A stretch of DNA of 64,000 nt from Sulfitobacter mediterraneus (GTDB taxonomy: Bacteria > Pseudomonadota > Alphaproteobacteria > Rhodobacterales > Rhodobacteraceae), in assembly GCF_016801775.1 (NCBI RefSeq), contig NZ_CP069004.1, positions 3,348,001 through 3,412,000 of the forward strand, in the 5' to 3' direction. Made by a program: the position numbers and the translations under genes. Below are positions 26,497 to 35,285 of the stretch, piece by piece; the stretch's first letter is position 1; every line of letters starts with the position of its first letter. Below the pieces are notes generated by a model, which searched no databases, was not told the DNA's origin, and saw nothing but the letters and a program-made list of their open reading frames with translations.

Positions 26497-27873
26497 TCAG
26501 GCTTTCTTTAGGTGATATGATTTGGGCCGTGTCAGGTTGTGATAGCCGATGATCGACAATCCCCCGCCACGACCGGTGTCTTTGCAGCCGGTCCAGCACA
26601 GACCGGGATCAAGGTAATCAGCGCGGTTCTGGAACACGGTGCCGGTTTCGATCTGATCGCCAATGGCCATGGCGCGGGCGGTGTCCGCCGTCCAGACAGA
26701 GGCCGTCAGACCAAAGTCGCTGTCATTCATCAGTGCAATGGCTTCGGCGTCATCCTTGACCGGCATGATGCCCACAACCGGGCCAAAGCTTTCCTCGCGC
26801 ATCACCCGCATGTCATGGGTCACGCCCGTCAGGATCTGTGGCATCAGATAGGCACCGCCATCTTGCGGAAAATCCGCCGGATCAATATGCGCTTTGGCGC
26901 CGGCAGCAATCGCCTCGGCGGTTTGGGCACGGACCTCATCGGCAAACCGAGCCTGAGCCATCGGGCCAAGCGTTGTCTCCGGATCCAGTGGATTGCCCAG
27001 CTTGTACCCTTTCACAATCGCCACGGCCTTTTCGACAAAGCTGTCGAAATGCTGCTCTGCCACATAAATCCGTTCGATCCCGCAGCAGCACTGCCCTGCG
27101 TTGAACATGGCCCCGTCAATCAGGGTATCCACCGCCGCGTCGATGTCCGCATCGTCGCACACATAACCGGGATCCTTGCCGCCCAGCTCAAGCCCGATAC
27201 CGGTGAAGGTGCCAGCCGCTGCCGTTTCAATCGCTTTGCCGCCCCCGACAGATCCGGTGAAATTCACAAATCCAAAGCTTTTGGCGGCAATCAGGTCTGA
27301 TGTGGTCTGGTGGTCAAGAAAGACATTTTGGAACACGTCCTCAGGCACACCAGCGGCATGAAAGGCTTGCGCCATCCGTTCACCGACAAGCGGCGTTTGG
27401 GAGGCATGTTTCAGCATCACGGTATTGCCCGCGATCAGGGCCGGGGCGACCGTGTTGATGGCCGTCATGAACGGATAGTTCCATGGCGCGATCACCAGAA
27501 CAACGCCATGGGGCACCCGCTTGATCAGGCGGCGAAACGCTCCGCTGTCTTCCAGCTCGATATCGGCAAGCGCCTCTTCGGCGATCTCGGCCATATAGCT
27601 GGCCCGTTCATTGAAACCACCGAATTCACCGCCATAACGGATGGGCCGGCCCATCTGGTGGGCGATCTCCGGCACGATCTCTTCGTTCATCTCGCCGACC
27701 TTGGCCACACCGGCCATGACCAGATCAATCCGTTCCTTGAGCGGCCGCGCAGCCCATGCAGCCCCCGCTGCTGTGGCGCGGTCCACGGCAGCCTTGGCAG
27801 CCTCGGCGGTCAGGGCAGGGCGCTCGGCATAAACCGACCCGTCAATGGGCGAAATACAGGTGATTGTACTCAT
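26497..27873 (-). CDS. NAD(P)-dependent aldehyde dehydrogenase
   Basis: 458 residues, in the normal range. The glutamate motif ELGGKDPGYV near residue 230 and the catalytic cysteine region FNAGQCCCGIERIYV near residue 265 (three consecutive Cys) are intact, as is APWNYPF near residue 130. It oxidises an aldehyde to the acid. It is paired with the Fe-alcohol dehydrogenase and follows the glutamine-synthetase-like gene after 105 bp, which fits oxidation of a gamma-glutamyl-protected amino aldehyde. The substrate is inferred from context only. Confidence 0.88.
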   Translation of the reverse strand: MSTITCISPIDGSVYAERPALTAEAAKAAVDRATAAGAAWAARPLKERIDLVMAGVAKVGEMNEEIVPEIAHQMGRPIRYGGEFGGFNERASYMAEIAEEALADIELEDSGAFRRLIKRVPHGVVLVIAPWNYPFMTAINTVAPALIAGNTVMLKHASQTPLVGERMAQAFHAAGVPEDVFQNVFLDHQTTSDLIAAKSFGFVNFTGSVGGGKAIETAAAGTFTGIGLELGGKDPGYVCDDADIDAAVDTLIDGAMFNAGQCCCGIERIYVAEQHFDSFVEKAVAIVKGYKLGNPLDPETTLGPMAQARFADEVRAQTAEAIAAGAKAHIDPADFPQDGGAYLMPQILTGVTHDMRVMREESFGPVVGIMPVKDDAEAIALMNDSDFGLTASVWTADTARAMAIGDQIETGTVFQNRADYLDPGLCWTGCKDTGRGGGLSIIGYHNLTRPKSYHLKKA

Positions 27874-27978
27874 GTCTTGTCTCCGAATCTCGGCAGCGCC
27901 GAAGAGGATGTTTCACAGGTAAAGAAGGCAGCACTGCCGCCCGATAACGTTGGCGCGGGGCCCGTGCAAGCCGCGCGA

Positions 27979-29331
27979 TCAGGCCCGCTCGAACCCGCGG
28001 GCGATTTCCCAATCCGTCACCACGCGGTCGAACTCTTCTTGTTCCCATTCGGCGCAGCGGGTGTAGTGATCGATCACGTCATCGCCCATGGCTTCGCGCA
28101 GGAATTTCGAATTGCGCAGGGTCTCTGTCGCGGCGCGCAAGGTTTGCGGGATGTCTGCCGCTTTAGCGTCTTCATAGACATCGCCGGTGGTTGGGGCGGG
28201 CAGGGTCATCTTGTCTTCGATGCCCTTGATCCCGGCAGCCAACATGGCCGCTTGCGCCAGATAGGGGTTCAGATCGGATCCACCGATCCGGCATTCAACG
28301 CGCACGCCCTTGGTGCCCTCACCGCATAGACGGAAACCGGCGGTGCGGTTGTCCACGGACCAGACGGTTTTGGTCGGCGCAAAGGTGCCTTTTGAGAACC
28401 GTTTGTAGCTGTTCACATAGGGCGCAAGAAAGAAGGTGTAGTCCGGCGAATAGGCAATCAGCCCGGCCATGTAGTGGCTCATCAATTCGGACATGCCCAG
28501 CTTGGCCTCGGGATCAAAGAACGCGGGCTTGCCATCGACCCAAAGAGATTGATGCACGTGGGATGAACTGCCCACCTTGGTATGATGCCACTTGGGCAAG
28601 AAGGACGCGGCATGGCCATGTTGCCAGGAGATTTCCTTGATCGCGTGTTTGGCAATCGAATGGTAATCGGCACAATCGAGCGCGGCGGAATAGCGGATGT
28701 TCAGCTCTTCCTGACCGGCCTCGGCCTCCCCTTTGGAGTTTTCAATTGGCAGACCAGCGTTGAACAGATGGTTGCGGATCGGCCGCATCACGCCCTCTTC
28801 CTTGGTGGTCTGGAAAATGTGGTAATCTTCGTTGTATCCGCTGATCGGGGTCAGATCGCGGAACCCGTTTTTGCGAATTTCGTCATAGCTTTGCTCAAAC
28901 AAAAAGAACTCAAGCTCGGTTGCCATCATCGCGTCAAAGCCAAGCGCCTCAAGCCGGGCAATCTGCTTTTTCAGGATCGCGCGGGGCGAATGAGGGACAG
29001 GTTCATGGGTGTGGTGATCCAGCACATCACAAAGCACCATTGCCGTACCTTCAAGCCAAGGCACCGGGCGGATCGTGTTCAGGTCTGGCTGCATGACATA
29101 ATCGCCATAGCCGCTTTCCCAGGAGGTCGAGGCATAGCCATCAGGCGTGGCCATCTCGAGGTCGGTGGCCAGCAGATAGTTGCAGCAATGGGTCTCTGCG
29201 TAAGAGGTCTCAACGAAATTCACCGCGTGAAAGCGTTTGCCCATCAGGCGGCCCTGCATATCCACAAAGCATGCCAGCACGGTGTCGATGCTGCCATCCG
29301 AGACGCGGGCTTTCAGATCGTCGAAGTTCAT
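27979..29331 (-). CDS. Glutamine-synthetase-like gamma-glutamyl-amine ligase
   Basis: 450 residues, with the GS fold: an N-terminal beta-grasp part (CFVDMQGRLMGKRF) and a catalytic part with TELEFFLFEQSYDE near residue 140, HHTKVGSSSHVHQSLW near residue 255 and the Arg-rich GVRVECRIGGSDLNPYLAQAAMLAAG near residue 350. Placement among TRAP, ADH, ALDH and amidohydrolase genes, and divergence from housekeeping GlnA, suggest a catabolic ligase such as gamma-glutamylputrescine or gamma-glutamylethanolamide synthetase: ATP + Glu + amine. A methylamine-type substrate cannot be excluded. Confidence 0.8.
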   Translation of the reverse strand: MNFDDLKARVSDGSIDTVLACFVDMQGRLMGKRFHAVNFVETSYAETHCCNYLLATDLEMATPDGYASTSWESGYGDYVMQPDLNTIRPVPWLEGTAMVLCDVLDHHTHEPVPHSPRAILKKQIARLEALGFDAMMATELEFFLFEQSYDEIRKNGFRDLTPISGYNEDYHIFQTTKEEGVMRPIRNHLFNAGLPIENSKGEAEAGQEELNIRYSAALDCADYHSIAKHAIKEISWQHGHAASFLPKWHHTKVGSSSHVHQSLWVDGKPAFFDPEAKLGMSELMSHYMAGLIAYSPDYTFFLAPYVNSYKRFSKGTFAPTKTVWSVDNRTAGFRLCGEGTKGVRVECRIGGSDLNPYLAQAAMLAAGIKGIEDKMTLPAPTTGDVYEDAKAADIPQTLRAATETLRNSKFLREAMGDDVIDHYTRCAEWEQEEFDRVVTDWEIARGFERA

Positions 29332-29352
29332 GTGATCCCTTTCAGATAGAGG

Positions 29353-29381
29353 CGTAGGGTGGAGACTATCCCCACCCTACG
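29353..29381 (-). terminator. Intra-operon stem-loop after dctP
   Basis: A perfect 10-bp stem (CGTAGGGTGG / CCACCCTACG, 9-base loop) lies 7 bases beyond the dctP stop and before the GS-like gene. It has no good T-tract in the leftward direction, so it probably attenuates read-through or protects the dctP mRNA 3' end. Confidence 0.6.
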
Positions 29382-29388
29382 TTGAGTT

Positions 29389-30420
29389 TTAGCCGTAACG
29401 GTACGGACGGCCAGCTTTGACCATGTCTGCGTTGTACTTTTTGAAGATATCAACAACACGGCGTTTGACGTCGCTTTCTGCTGCGATCTCTTCCCAGAAC
29501 TCCTGGGCGGCGTTCTCGACCGTGGCCCATTCTTCGTCCGGGATGGTTGTCAGCTTCAGCTTGTCGCCGTTGACGCGCAGGTTGGCTTCGCCGCCCCAGT
29601 ACCACCATTGGCGATAGTAATGCGACTGGTCACAGCAGACCCGGAACAGGGTTTGCAGATCTTCAGGCAACTCGTTCCAGCGATCCATATTGGCAAAGAA
29701 TGAACCCGCCCAAGCGCCAGAGATGTTGTTGGTGAGGAAGTAGTTGGTCACATCGGCCCAGCCAACGGTGTAGTCTTCGGTGATGCCCGACCACGCGATC
29801 CCATCCAGCTCGCCGGTTTGCACGGCCACTTCGATGTCTTCCCACGGCAGGTTCACAGGAACCACGCCAAACTGGCTGAGGAACCGGCCCGCGGTTGGGA
29901 AGGTAAAGATGCGCTTGCCATTCAGGTCGGCAAGGCTGTTGATCGGATCTTTTGTGGCAAAGTGGCAAGGATCCCAAGCCCCGGCGGAGATGTGTTTGAC
30001 GCCAACTTTGGAATATTCTTCATCCCAAATTTCGTTCAGGCCGTACTGGTTAAACAGCACCGGCACATCGAGACTGTAGCGCGAGCCAAACGGGAAATAA
30101 CCGCCAAATACCGTCACTTCGGTGGGCGATGCCATGCTGTCATCATCGGATTGCACGGCGTCGATTGTGCCGCGCTGCATCGCTTGGAACAATTCGCCCG
30201 TTGGAACCAGCTGATCGGCATAGAACAGCTCGATCTGCATCCGGTCGCCAGCGATCTGGTTGAACATCTTGATCGCAGGATCGATGACTTCGGCGGCCAA
30301 AGCAGCGCCGGCATAGGTCTGCATGCGCCATTTGATGGTGCTTTGTGCCAGCGCAGGTGTGGCCAGCGCGGCCGGGCCCGCAATGGCGGCCCCTTGGATA
30401 AACTTACGTCTTGTGGTCAT
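29389..30420 (-). CDS. dctP: TRAP transporter substrate-binding protein (DctP family)
   Basis: 343 residues. A twin-arginine signal (TTRRKFIQGAAIAGPAALATPALA) leads into a DctP-type ligand-binding protein (IKWRMQTYAGAALAAE; IELFYADQLVPTGELFQAMQRGTIDAVQ). The conserved Arg that contacts carboxylate ligands in this family would lie in the NGKRIFTFPTAGRFLSQFG region near residue 170. It catches the substrate in the periplasm for the DctQM permease encoded just downstream. The ligand is unknown. It is the most highly expressed component in such systems, consistent with the hairpin after it. Confidence 0.9.
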   Translation of the reverse strand: MTTRRKFIQGAAIAGPAALATPALAQSTIKWRMQTYAGAALAAEVIDPAIKMFNQIAGDRMQIELFYADQLVPTGELFQAMQRGTIDAVQSDDDSMASPTEVTVFGGYFPFGSRYSLDVPVLFNQYGLNEIWDEEYSKVGVKHISAGAWDPCHFATKDPINSLADLNGKRIFTFPTAGRFLSQFGVVPVNLPWEDIEVAVQTGELDGIAWSGITEDYTVGWADVTNYFLTNNISGAWAGSFFANMDRWNELPEDLQTLFRVCCDQSHYYRQWWYWGGEANLRVNGDKLKLTTIPDEEWATVENAAQEFWEEIAAESDVKRRVVDIFKKYNADMVKAGRPYRYG

Positions 30421-30470
30421 GGTCGTTCTCCTTGTTGAAGGTTACACCGGTTGGCCCGGCTTCTTTATTG

Positions 30471-31796
30471 TCAGTTTCCGTAGACAACCTCCGGCAGCCA
30501 TGTGGCCAATCCGGGGAAGATCATCACGAGGGTCAGGGCCAGCACCATCACCAGCACAAAGGGAGTGATGGACCCGTAGATATCGCGCAGCGAAATTTCG
30601 GGCGGTGCCATGGCGCGCATCAAAAACAGGTTATAGCCAAAGGGCGGCGTCATATAGGCGATCTGAGTGGTGATCGTATACAGGATGCCGTACCAGATCA
30701 GATCAAACCCAAGCGCCCCCACCAGCGGCACATAAAGCGGCGCAACGATCACCAGCATCGCCGTGTCATCCAGAAATGTGCCCATCAGGATAAAGCTGAG
30801 TTGCATCAGGATCAGGATCATCCACGGGCTGAGGTTGAGCTGTTCGGTAAAGAGGCTCTCAATCGCTTTGACTGCGCCGAGGCCGTCAAACACCGCGCCA
30901 AAGGCCAGCGCAGCAAGGATGATCCACATGAACATACAGGTGATGCCCAGCGTGTTGCGCACGGAGTTCTCAAAGACCTCGCGCGTCATGCGGCCCTTGA
31001 TCACCGCGGCAAAAAAGGCCGCCAGTGCGCCAATGGCAGAGCTTTCCACCAGCGAGGTCCAGCCATTCACGAAAGGCACCATCATCACCGCAAAGATGAT
31101 GATCGGCAACAGACCGGCGCGCAGAAGGCGCAGTTTCTCATCGCGGGGCATGTCGCGGTCTTCTGCGGACAGAACCGGACCGAGAGAAGGATTCATCCGG
31201 CAGCGGATGGCGATATAGGCGATAAACATCGAAGCCATCATCAGCCCCGGCACCACACCGGCCAGCCACAACTGCCCCACAGGTTGCCGCGCAATCATTG
31301 CATACAGCACCAGCACAACTGAAGGCGGCACCAGAATACCAAGGGACGATCCGGCCTGAATGACCCCCGTCACCATGCGCTTGTCATAACCTCGCTTCAA
31401 GAGTTCTGGCAGGGCGATGGTGGCTCCGATGGCCATACCCGCCACGCTCAGCCCGTTCATCGCAGAGATCAGAACCATCAATCCGATTGTGCCAATCGCC
31501 AGCCCACCACGAAGGCCGCCCATCCAGACATGAAACATCTTGTAGAGGTCATCGGCGATCTTTGATTCCGACAGGACATAGCCCATGAAAATGAACATCG
31601 GCAGGGTCAAAAGCGGATACCATTTCATCAGCTTCATCGCGGCGGCAAAGCCGATGTCATAACCGCCCTTGTCCCCCCAAAGCAGCAGCGCTGCGACAAC
31701 AGCGATAAACCCGATGGCACCGAACACCCTCTGACCGGTCAACAGCATCAGCATCATGGTTGAGAACATCAACGTGGCGATCAACTCGTAAGGCAT
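30471..31796 (-). CDS. dctM: TRAP transporter large permease (DctM)
   Basis: 441 residues, very hydrophobic, with about twelve membrane segments. Typical DctM motifs are the N-terminal MLLTGQRVFGAIGF, the PLLTLPMFIFMGYVLSES stretch, and GSSLGILVPPSVVLVLYAMIARQPVGQLWLAG near residue 150. It is the sodium-coupled transport channel of the TRAP system. Its start overlaps the DctQ stop by one base. Gene order DctQ-DctM-DctP within the leftward operon is normal. Confidence 0.92.
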   Translation of the reverse strand: MPYELIATLMFSTMMLMLLTGQRVFGAIGFIAVVAALLLWGDKGGYDIGFAAAMKLMKWYPLLTLPMFIFMGYVLSESKIADDLYKMFHVWMGGLRGGLAIGTIGLMVLISAMNGLSVAGMAIGATIALPELLKRGYDKRMVTGVIQAGSSLGILVPPSVVLVLYAMIARQPVGQLWLAGVVPGLMMASMFIAYIAIRCRMNPSLGPVLSAEDRDMPRDEKLRLLRAGLLPIIIFAVMMVPFVNGWTSLVESSAIGALAAFFAAVIKGRMTREVFENSVRNTLGITCMFMWIILAALAFGAVFDGLGAVKAIESLFTEQLNLSPWMILILMQLSFILMGTFLDDTAMLVIVAPLYVPLVGALGFDLIWYGILYTITTQIAYMTPPFGYNLFLMRAMAPPEISLRDIYGSITPFVLVMVLALTLVMIFPGLATWLPEVVYGN

Positions 31797-32365
31797 TATA
31801 CTTCTTCACCTTTCAGGCGCAGCACGTCTTTGCAGAATTCGGAAAGGCATTGCAGAATCATCAGTGTGAACCCGATGATCATCACCAGTTTGATGGGCCA
31901 CATATACGGCCGCCAGACAGAGGAAGACCGCTCAAGGCGGCCGACCTCTTCGCTGCCGGTGATCACACCAAACAGGTAGGAAATCGGCTCTGTCTTCCAA
32001 TAGCCCAGTGAATAGGCAGTGGAACTGATGGCGCCGTAGAGCAGCACCAGAAGGTAGAAGATCAACAGCAACACGGTGAACAGATCCACCCACGCTTTGC
32101 GGCGCGTAGACCAGCCACCATAAAGCAGATCCATCCGCACATTCGATCCCAGTTGCAACGAATAGGGACCGCCAAGGATGTAGTAGCCAACCATCACGAA
32201 TTGCGCCATTTCCAGCGTCCAAAGCGAGGGCAGAAAGAATGTCTTGCTGACCGAGGACCAGAGCAGGATGCCCATCAAGACAAAGATGCCGTACATGGCA
32301 ATCCGGCCAATGCGATAATTCACCGCGTCCACCGCAGTGATATAGCCACGCATCACGCCACGCAT
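31796..32365 (-). CDS. dctQ: TRAP transporter small permease (DctQ)
   Basis: 189 residues with four membrane helices, the standard DctQ layout. It pairs with DctM and the DctP binding protein. ATG 32365 has AGGGG upstream and overlaps the amidohydrolase gene by 13 bases; ATG 32353, which overlaps the preceding stop by one base, is an alternative. Confidence 0.88.
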   Translation of the reverse strand: MRGVMRGYITAVDAVNYRIGRIAMYGIFVLMGILLWSSVSKTFFLPSLWTLEMAQFVMVGYYILGGPYSLQLGSNVRMDLLYGGWSTRRKAWVDLFTVLLLIFYLLVLLYGAISSTAYSLGYWKTEPISYLFGVITGSEEVGRLERSSSVWRPYMWPIKLVMIIGFTLMILQCLSEFCKDVLRLKGEEV

Positions 32366-33132
32366 GTCACGGCCCCTTTTGCCTGGGTCAGTTTATAGGC
32401 GCTTGAGAGCCATCCGGCGATCATATCGGCCATGGCTATCTGGCGCTCTGGCGTGTCGATCAGATCATTGCGGATTTCCAGCATCACGTTCATATGCCCG
32501 TTGGCGATACCGTGCTCTTTCAAAGTATGGGTCACGCCATGCTCGGGGCCGTAGGGCGCATTGCGCTGCACCACCGCATCCGTGTGATCCGCTGCATTTT
32601 GCAGCATCGCATCGGCAAGCCGCGTGTCGCTGTCATGCAGCACGCCAATTTCTACCGCGCGGGTCTTGCCGTGATAGACCGGAGTGAAACTGTGAATGGT
32701 GACGATCACGGGCTCGGCCACTTGTGCCGCGGTCTTGGCCACGGCATCGCGGAAGGGCAGGTAATAGGCGGCTGTCCGCGCATCGCGCTGGGACTGCGAC
32801 AGGTTTTGGTTGCCCGGAATGTCGAAAATCTCGCTTTTGGGCGGCATCGCATCCGGCGCTTCGGGCGGGCGGTTGCAGTCATAGACAAGGCGCGTCACAC
32901 AGCTGGCCACCAGCACCGCGTCCAGCCGTTCGGCCAACCGCCGTGCCACCGGCATCGCGCCGGGATCCCAGGCCGCGTGACTGGTCAAAGCGTCTCCAGA
33001 AAGGCCAAGATTCTGAAAATGATCAGGAATATAATGCGAGGCATGTTCGCAGACCAACACAACAGAAGAGCCAGCTGCGGGGTTAACCACTTGCACAACT
33101 TCTGTCTGTTCTTGATTCTGTGTGTCTGTCAT
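32353..33132 (-). CDS. N-formylglutamate amidohydrolase-family zinc hydrolase
   Basis: 259 residues from ATG 33132, which has GGAGG just upstream; the frame is open further out but without a ribosome site. Family signatures include VVLVCEHASHYIP near residue 23 (Glu and His as zinc ligands), HAAWDPGA near residue 51 and VTIHSFTPVYHG near residue 140. HutG-type enzymes hydrolyse N-formylglutamate to formate and glutamate. No other histidine-degradation genes are nearby, so here it may release glutamate from a gamma-glutamyl amide made by the GS-like enzyme. First gene of the leftward operon. Confidence 0.82.
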   Translation of the reverse strand: MTDTQNQEQTEVVQVVNPAAGSSVVLVCEHASHYIPDHFQNLGLSGDALTSHAAWDPGAMPVARRLAERLDAVLVASCVTRLVYDCNRPPEAPDAMPPKSEIFDIPGNQNLSQSQRDARTAAYYLPFRDAVAKTAAQVAEPVIVTIHSFTPVYHGKTRAVEIGVLHDSDTRLADAMLQNAADHTDAVVQRNAPYGPEHGVTHTLKEHGIANGHMNVMLEIRNDLIDTPERQIAMADMIAGWLSSAYKLTQAKGAVTCVA

Positions 33133-33203
33133 CACGCCTCCATAGCGGCCAACCTGAGCGGCGACGGGGCGGTCTGTCAACAAAATTTTGAAAAATATAT
33201 CAC

Positions 33204-33221
33204 AACAAAGTTTCATTTGTT
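33204..33221. promoter_or_regulatory. Candidate RpiR operator
   Basis: AACAAA-N6-TTTGTT lies in the divergent spacer between the amidohydrolase operon and the rpiR-type gene, within an A+T-rich stretch that must contain both promoters. A dimeric regulator could control both genes from here. Confidence 0.45.
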
Positions 33222-33250
33222 ATATTATCAATCAAAAGGGGAGGGCCACC

Positions 33251-34123
33251 ATGTCTGAGGCACCACTGACAATTTCAGATCGCATTCAGGAAAAGCTGGA
33301 TGATCTGACCCGCGCCGAGCGGCAGTTGGCCCATTCCATCCTCGAAAACTACCCTGCTTCCGGCCTTGGCCCGCTGACGGCGCTGGCCAAGGATGCCAAT
33401 GTATCGGTGCCCACAGTGGCGCGGATGGTGCAAAAGCTGGGGTTCAAAGGGTATCCCGATTTTCAGTCCGAACTGCGCGAGGAACTCAAGGCCAAAGCCA
33501 AAGACCCGATTGAGAAACACGACACATGGGCCGAAAACGCCCCGTCCGGACATATGCTCAACCGGTTTACCGAGGCGGTGATCGACAACATTCGCCACAC
33601 CCTTGGCCAGATTGATCCCAAAGGTTTTGATGAGGCCTGCAAACTGGTCGCTGATGACCAGCGGCACCTCTATATCGTCGGCGGGCGTATCACCCATACG
33701 CTGGCGGAATATCTGTTTTTGCACATGCAGGTGATCCGCCCCAAGATCACCCATATTCAATCGACCTCAAACACATGGCCGCACTACCTTCTGGATGTAA
33801 AAGAGGGCGATGTTTTTGTAATCTACGACGTGCGCCGATATGAAAACAACACGCTGAAGCTGGCGGAAATGGCCCATGCGCAGGGTGCCAAAATCATCCT
33901 CTTTACCGATCAATGGCGTTCACCCGTGCATCAACTGGCCCAGATCAGCCTGTCCAGCCGGATTGTCGTGCCGTCTGCTTGGGACAGTGCGGTAACGACG
34001 ATGCTTTTGACCGAAACGATGATCTCCGCAGTTCAGAACCTCAGTTGGGGCGATACCAAAGAACGCATGGAAGAGTTGGAAGAAATATTCGACCAAACCA
34101 GATTGTTCCGCAAATTTACCTGA
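33251..34123 (+). CDS. RpiR-family transcriptional regulator
   Basis: 290 residues from ATG 33251 with GGGAGGG upstream; the frame extends 63 bases further upstream but without an SD. The N-terminal RpiR helix-turn-helix (LTRAERQLAHSILENYPASGLGPLTALAKDANVSVPTVARMVQKLGFKGYPDF) is followed by a SIS domain (about 130-270; HLYIVGGRITHTLAEYLFLH, VIYDVRRYENNTLKLAEMAHAQGAKIILFTD). SIS domains bind phosphosugars, though in roseobacters many RpiR proteins govern non-sugar transport operons. It is divergent from the TRAP/GS operon and is its probable regulator. Confidence 0.88.
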   Translation: MSEAPLTISDRIQEKLDDLTRAERQLAHSILENYPASGLGPLTALAKDANVSVPTVARMVQKLGFKGYPDFQSELREELKAKAKDPIEKHDTWAENAPSGHMLNRFTEAVIDNIRHTLGQIDPKGFDEACKLVADDQRHLYIVGGRITHTLAEYLFLHMQVIRPKITHIQSTSNTWPHYLLDVKEGDVFVIYDVRRYENNTLKLAEMAHAQGAKIILFTDQWRSPVHQLAQISLSSRIVVPSAWDSAVTTMLLTETMISAVQNLSWGDTKERMEELEEIFDQTRLFRKFT

Positions 34124-34205
34124 CTTGCATGGGCAAGTTGCCCCATGGCGCGGCGCGGTCGGCGGTGGCAAGATAGGGCAGAGCAAAGCAAGGAAAGCAG
34201 GATCA

Positions 34206-34886
34206 ATGGCGCAAACAGATCTGACCATCGATTGGGTCGAACGCTTTGCCGGACTGGCGCGGCTGGAACCGGAGATCAAACAGATCCTCCTGACCCGCAG
34301 TGCGATCGTTGACGTGCCCAAGGATACGATGATTTTTGGCCCGGACAGGTCACCGGAGAACATGCTGTTTCTTCTGGACGGCACGGTGAGGGTGCAACAA
34401 GTGTCCGAAACCGGCCATGAGATTGTGCTGTATCGCATTCACGCCGGGGAAAGCTGCGTGCTGACCACCGCCTGCTTACTGGCCTATGAGGATTACGCGG
34501 CTGAAGGCATCTCAGAAACCGCCGTGAAGGCAGCCGCCGTGCCCCGCGATGTTTTTGATGATCTGGTCGCCGGATCCAAGTCGTTTCGCGATTTTGTCTT
34601 TGCGGCTTTTTCCAAGCGGATCACCGATCTGTTTCGCATGATTGACGAGGTCGCCTTTCAACGGCTGGATGTGCGGTTGGCTGACCGGTTGATTGATCTG
34701 TCCGAAGGCGCTGACACGATATCGACGACCCACCAGAAGCTCTCGGTCGAGTTGGGCACAGCCCGCGAAGTGATTTCGCGGCAATTGCAAGAATACCAGC
34801 GCCGCGGCTGGATCGCACAGGGGCGAGGCAGCATCACCATGACCAACCGCGCCGCACTGGAACAACTGGCCGGGCACGTGGGTTAA
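34206..34886 (+). CDS. Crp/Fnr-family regulator of persulfide module
   Basis: 226 residues from ATG 34206. An N-terminal cyclic-nucleotide-like beta barrel (residues about 20-140) and a C-terminal winged helix (ISTTHQKLSVELGTAREVISRQLQEYQRRGWIAQGRGSITM) are clear. Cysteine is present only in GESCVLTTACLLAYED, a pair in the effector barrel (about residues 84 and 89), which suggests redox or sulfide sensing rather than an FNR iron-sulfur cluster. The next genes encode DUF2892 and a persulfide dioxygenase; this fits a FisR-like or SqrR-like sulfur response by a different fold. A palindrome lies just downstream. Confidence 0.85.
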   Translation: MAQTDLTIDWVERFAGLARLEPEIKQILLTRSAIVDVPKDTMIFGPDRSPENMLFLLDGTVRVQQVSETGHEIVLYRIHAGESCVLTTACLLAYEDYAAEGISETAVKAAAVPRDVFDDLVAGSKSFRDFVFAAFSKRITDLFRMIDEVAFQRLDVRLADRLIDLSEGADTISTTHQKLSVELGTAREVISRQLQEYQRRGWIAQGRGSITMTNRAALEQLAGHVG

Positions 34887-34900
34887 TCTCTTGCAAAGTT

Positions 34901-34915
34901 GGTGACATTGTCACC
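34901..34915. promoter_or_regulatory. Palindromic operator upstream of DUF2892 gene
   Basis: GGTGACA-T-TGTCACC is a perfect 15-base palindrome 14 bases after the regulator gene and 56 bases before the DUF2892 start. It resembles the TGTGA-N6-TCACA class of Crp/Fnr sites and is a likely site for the preceding regulator. Confidence 0.6.
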
Positions 34916-34971
34916 GTTGCAGGCGGGGCGATCTGGTAAGATGTGCCAACGCTTGTAAAAGGAGAGATGAG

Positions 34972-35184
34972 ATGACTGCCAATGTAGGTTCAATCGACCG
35001 TGTACTTCGTGTTGTTTTGGGACTGATTTTGATTGCCCTGCCGTTTGTGTCGAATATGGCCCTGTTTGCCAGTGGCACCGCGACCGTAATCGCCGTGGTG
35101 GTTGGGCTGGTGCTGATCGCTACATCTGCGATGCGGTTTTGCCCACTTTACCGGATCTTCGGCATCCGGACCTGCAAAATCTGA
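34972..35184 (+). CDS. DUF2892 (YgaP-type) inner membrane protein
   Basis: 70 residues, ATG 34972 after AAAGGAGAG. Two hydrophobic helices (VLRVVLGLILIALPFV and ATVIAVVVGLVLIATS) are followed by MRFCPLYRIFGIRTCKI with two Cys. This is the DUF2892 pattern, known as the membrane part of the rhodanese YgaP and common next to sulfide-detoxifying genes. It may sit near the membrane in sulfur transfer; a rhodanese domain is absent. Confidence 0.85.
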   Translation: MTANVGSIDRVLRVVLGLILIALPFVSNMALFASGTATVIAVVVGLVLIATSAMRFCPLYRIFGIRTCKI

Positions 35185-35249
35185 TTTGCCTCGCTTTCGG
35201 CAAACCCCTTGAGCGCTTTGTCGTGCTGCGTTTACTCTGAACGCGGCAC
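35185..35249 (+). promoter_or_regulatory. Stem-loops in leader of persulfide dioxygenase gene
   Basis: TTTGCC-N8-GGCAAA (35185-35204) follows the DUF2892 stop directly, and GTGCTGCGTT / AACGCGGCAC (35223-35249, one G-T pair, 7-base loop) follows. Neither has a T-tract. They could process or stabilise the shared mRNA. Confidence 0.4.
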
Positions 35250-35285
35250 GTATGCTTTTCACCTCGAGAAACCAAGGATTACCCC

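Noticed and set aside
27310..28329. Rightward open frame of about 340 codons opposite ALDH and the GS-like gene
   Set aside because: It crosses two genuine genes and their spacer, and has no ribosome site or domain.
27979..29331. Housekeeping glutamine synthetase
   Set aside because: No glnB or ntr genes are adjacent, and the gene is embedded in a TRAP/ADH/ALDH operon; a catabolic ligase is more likely.
32353..33132. Histidine-utilisation hutG
   Set aside because: No hutU, hutH, hutI or hutF genes are nearby, and transcription is with the TRAP genes.
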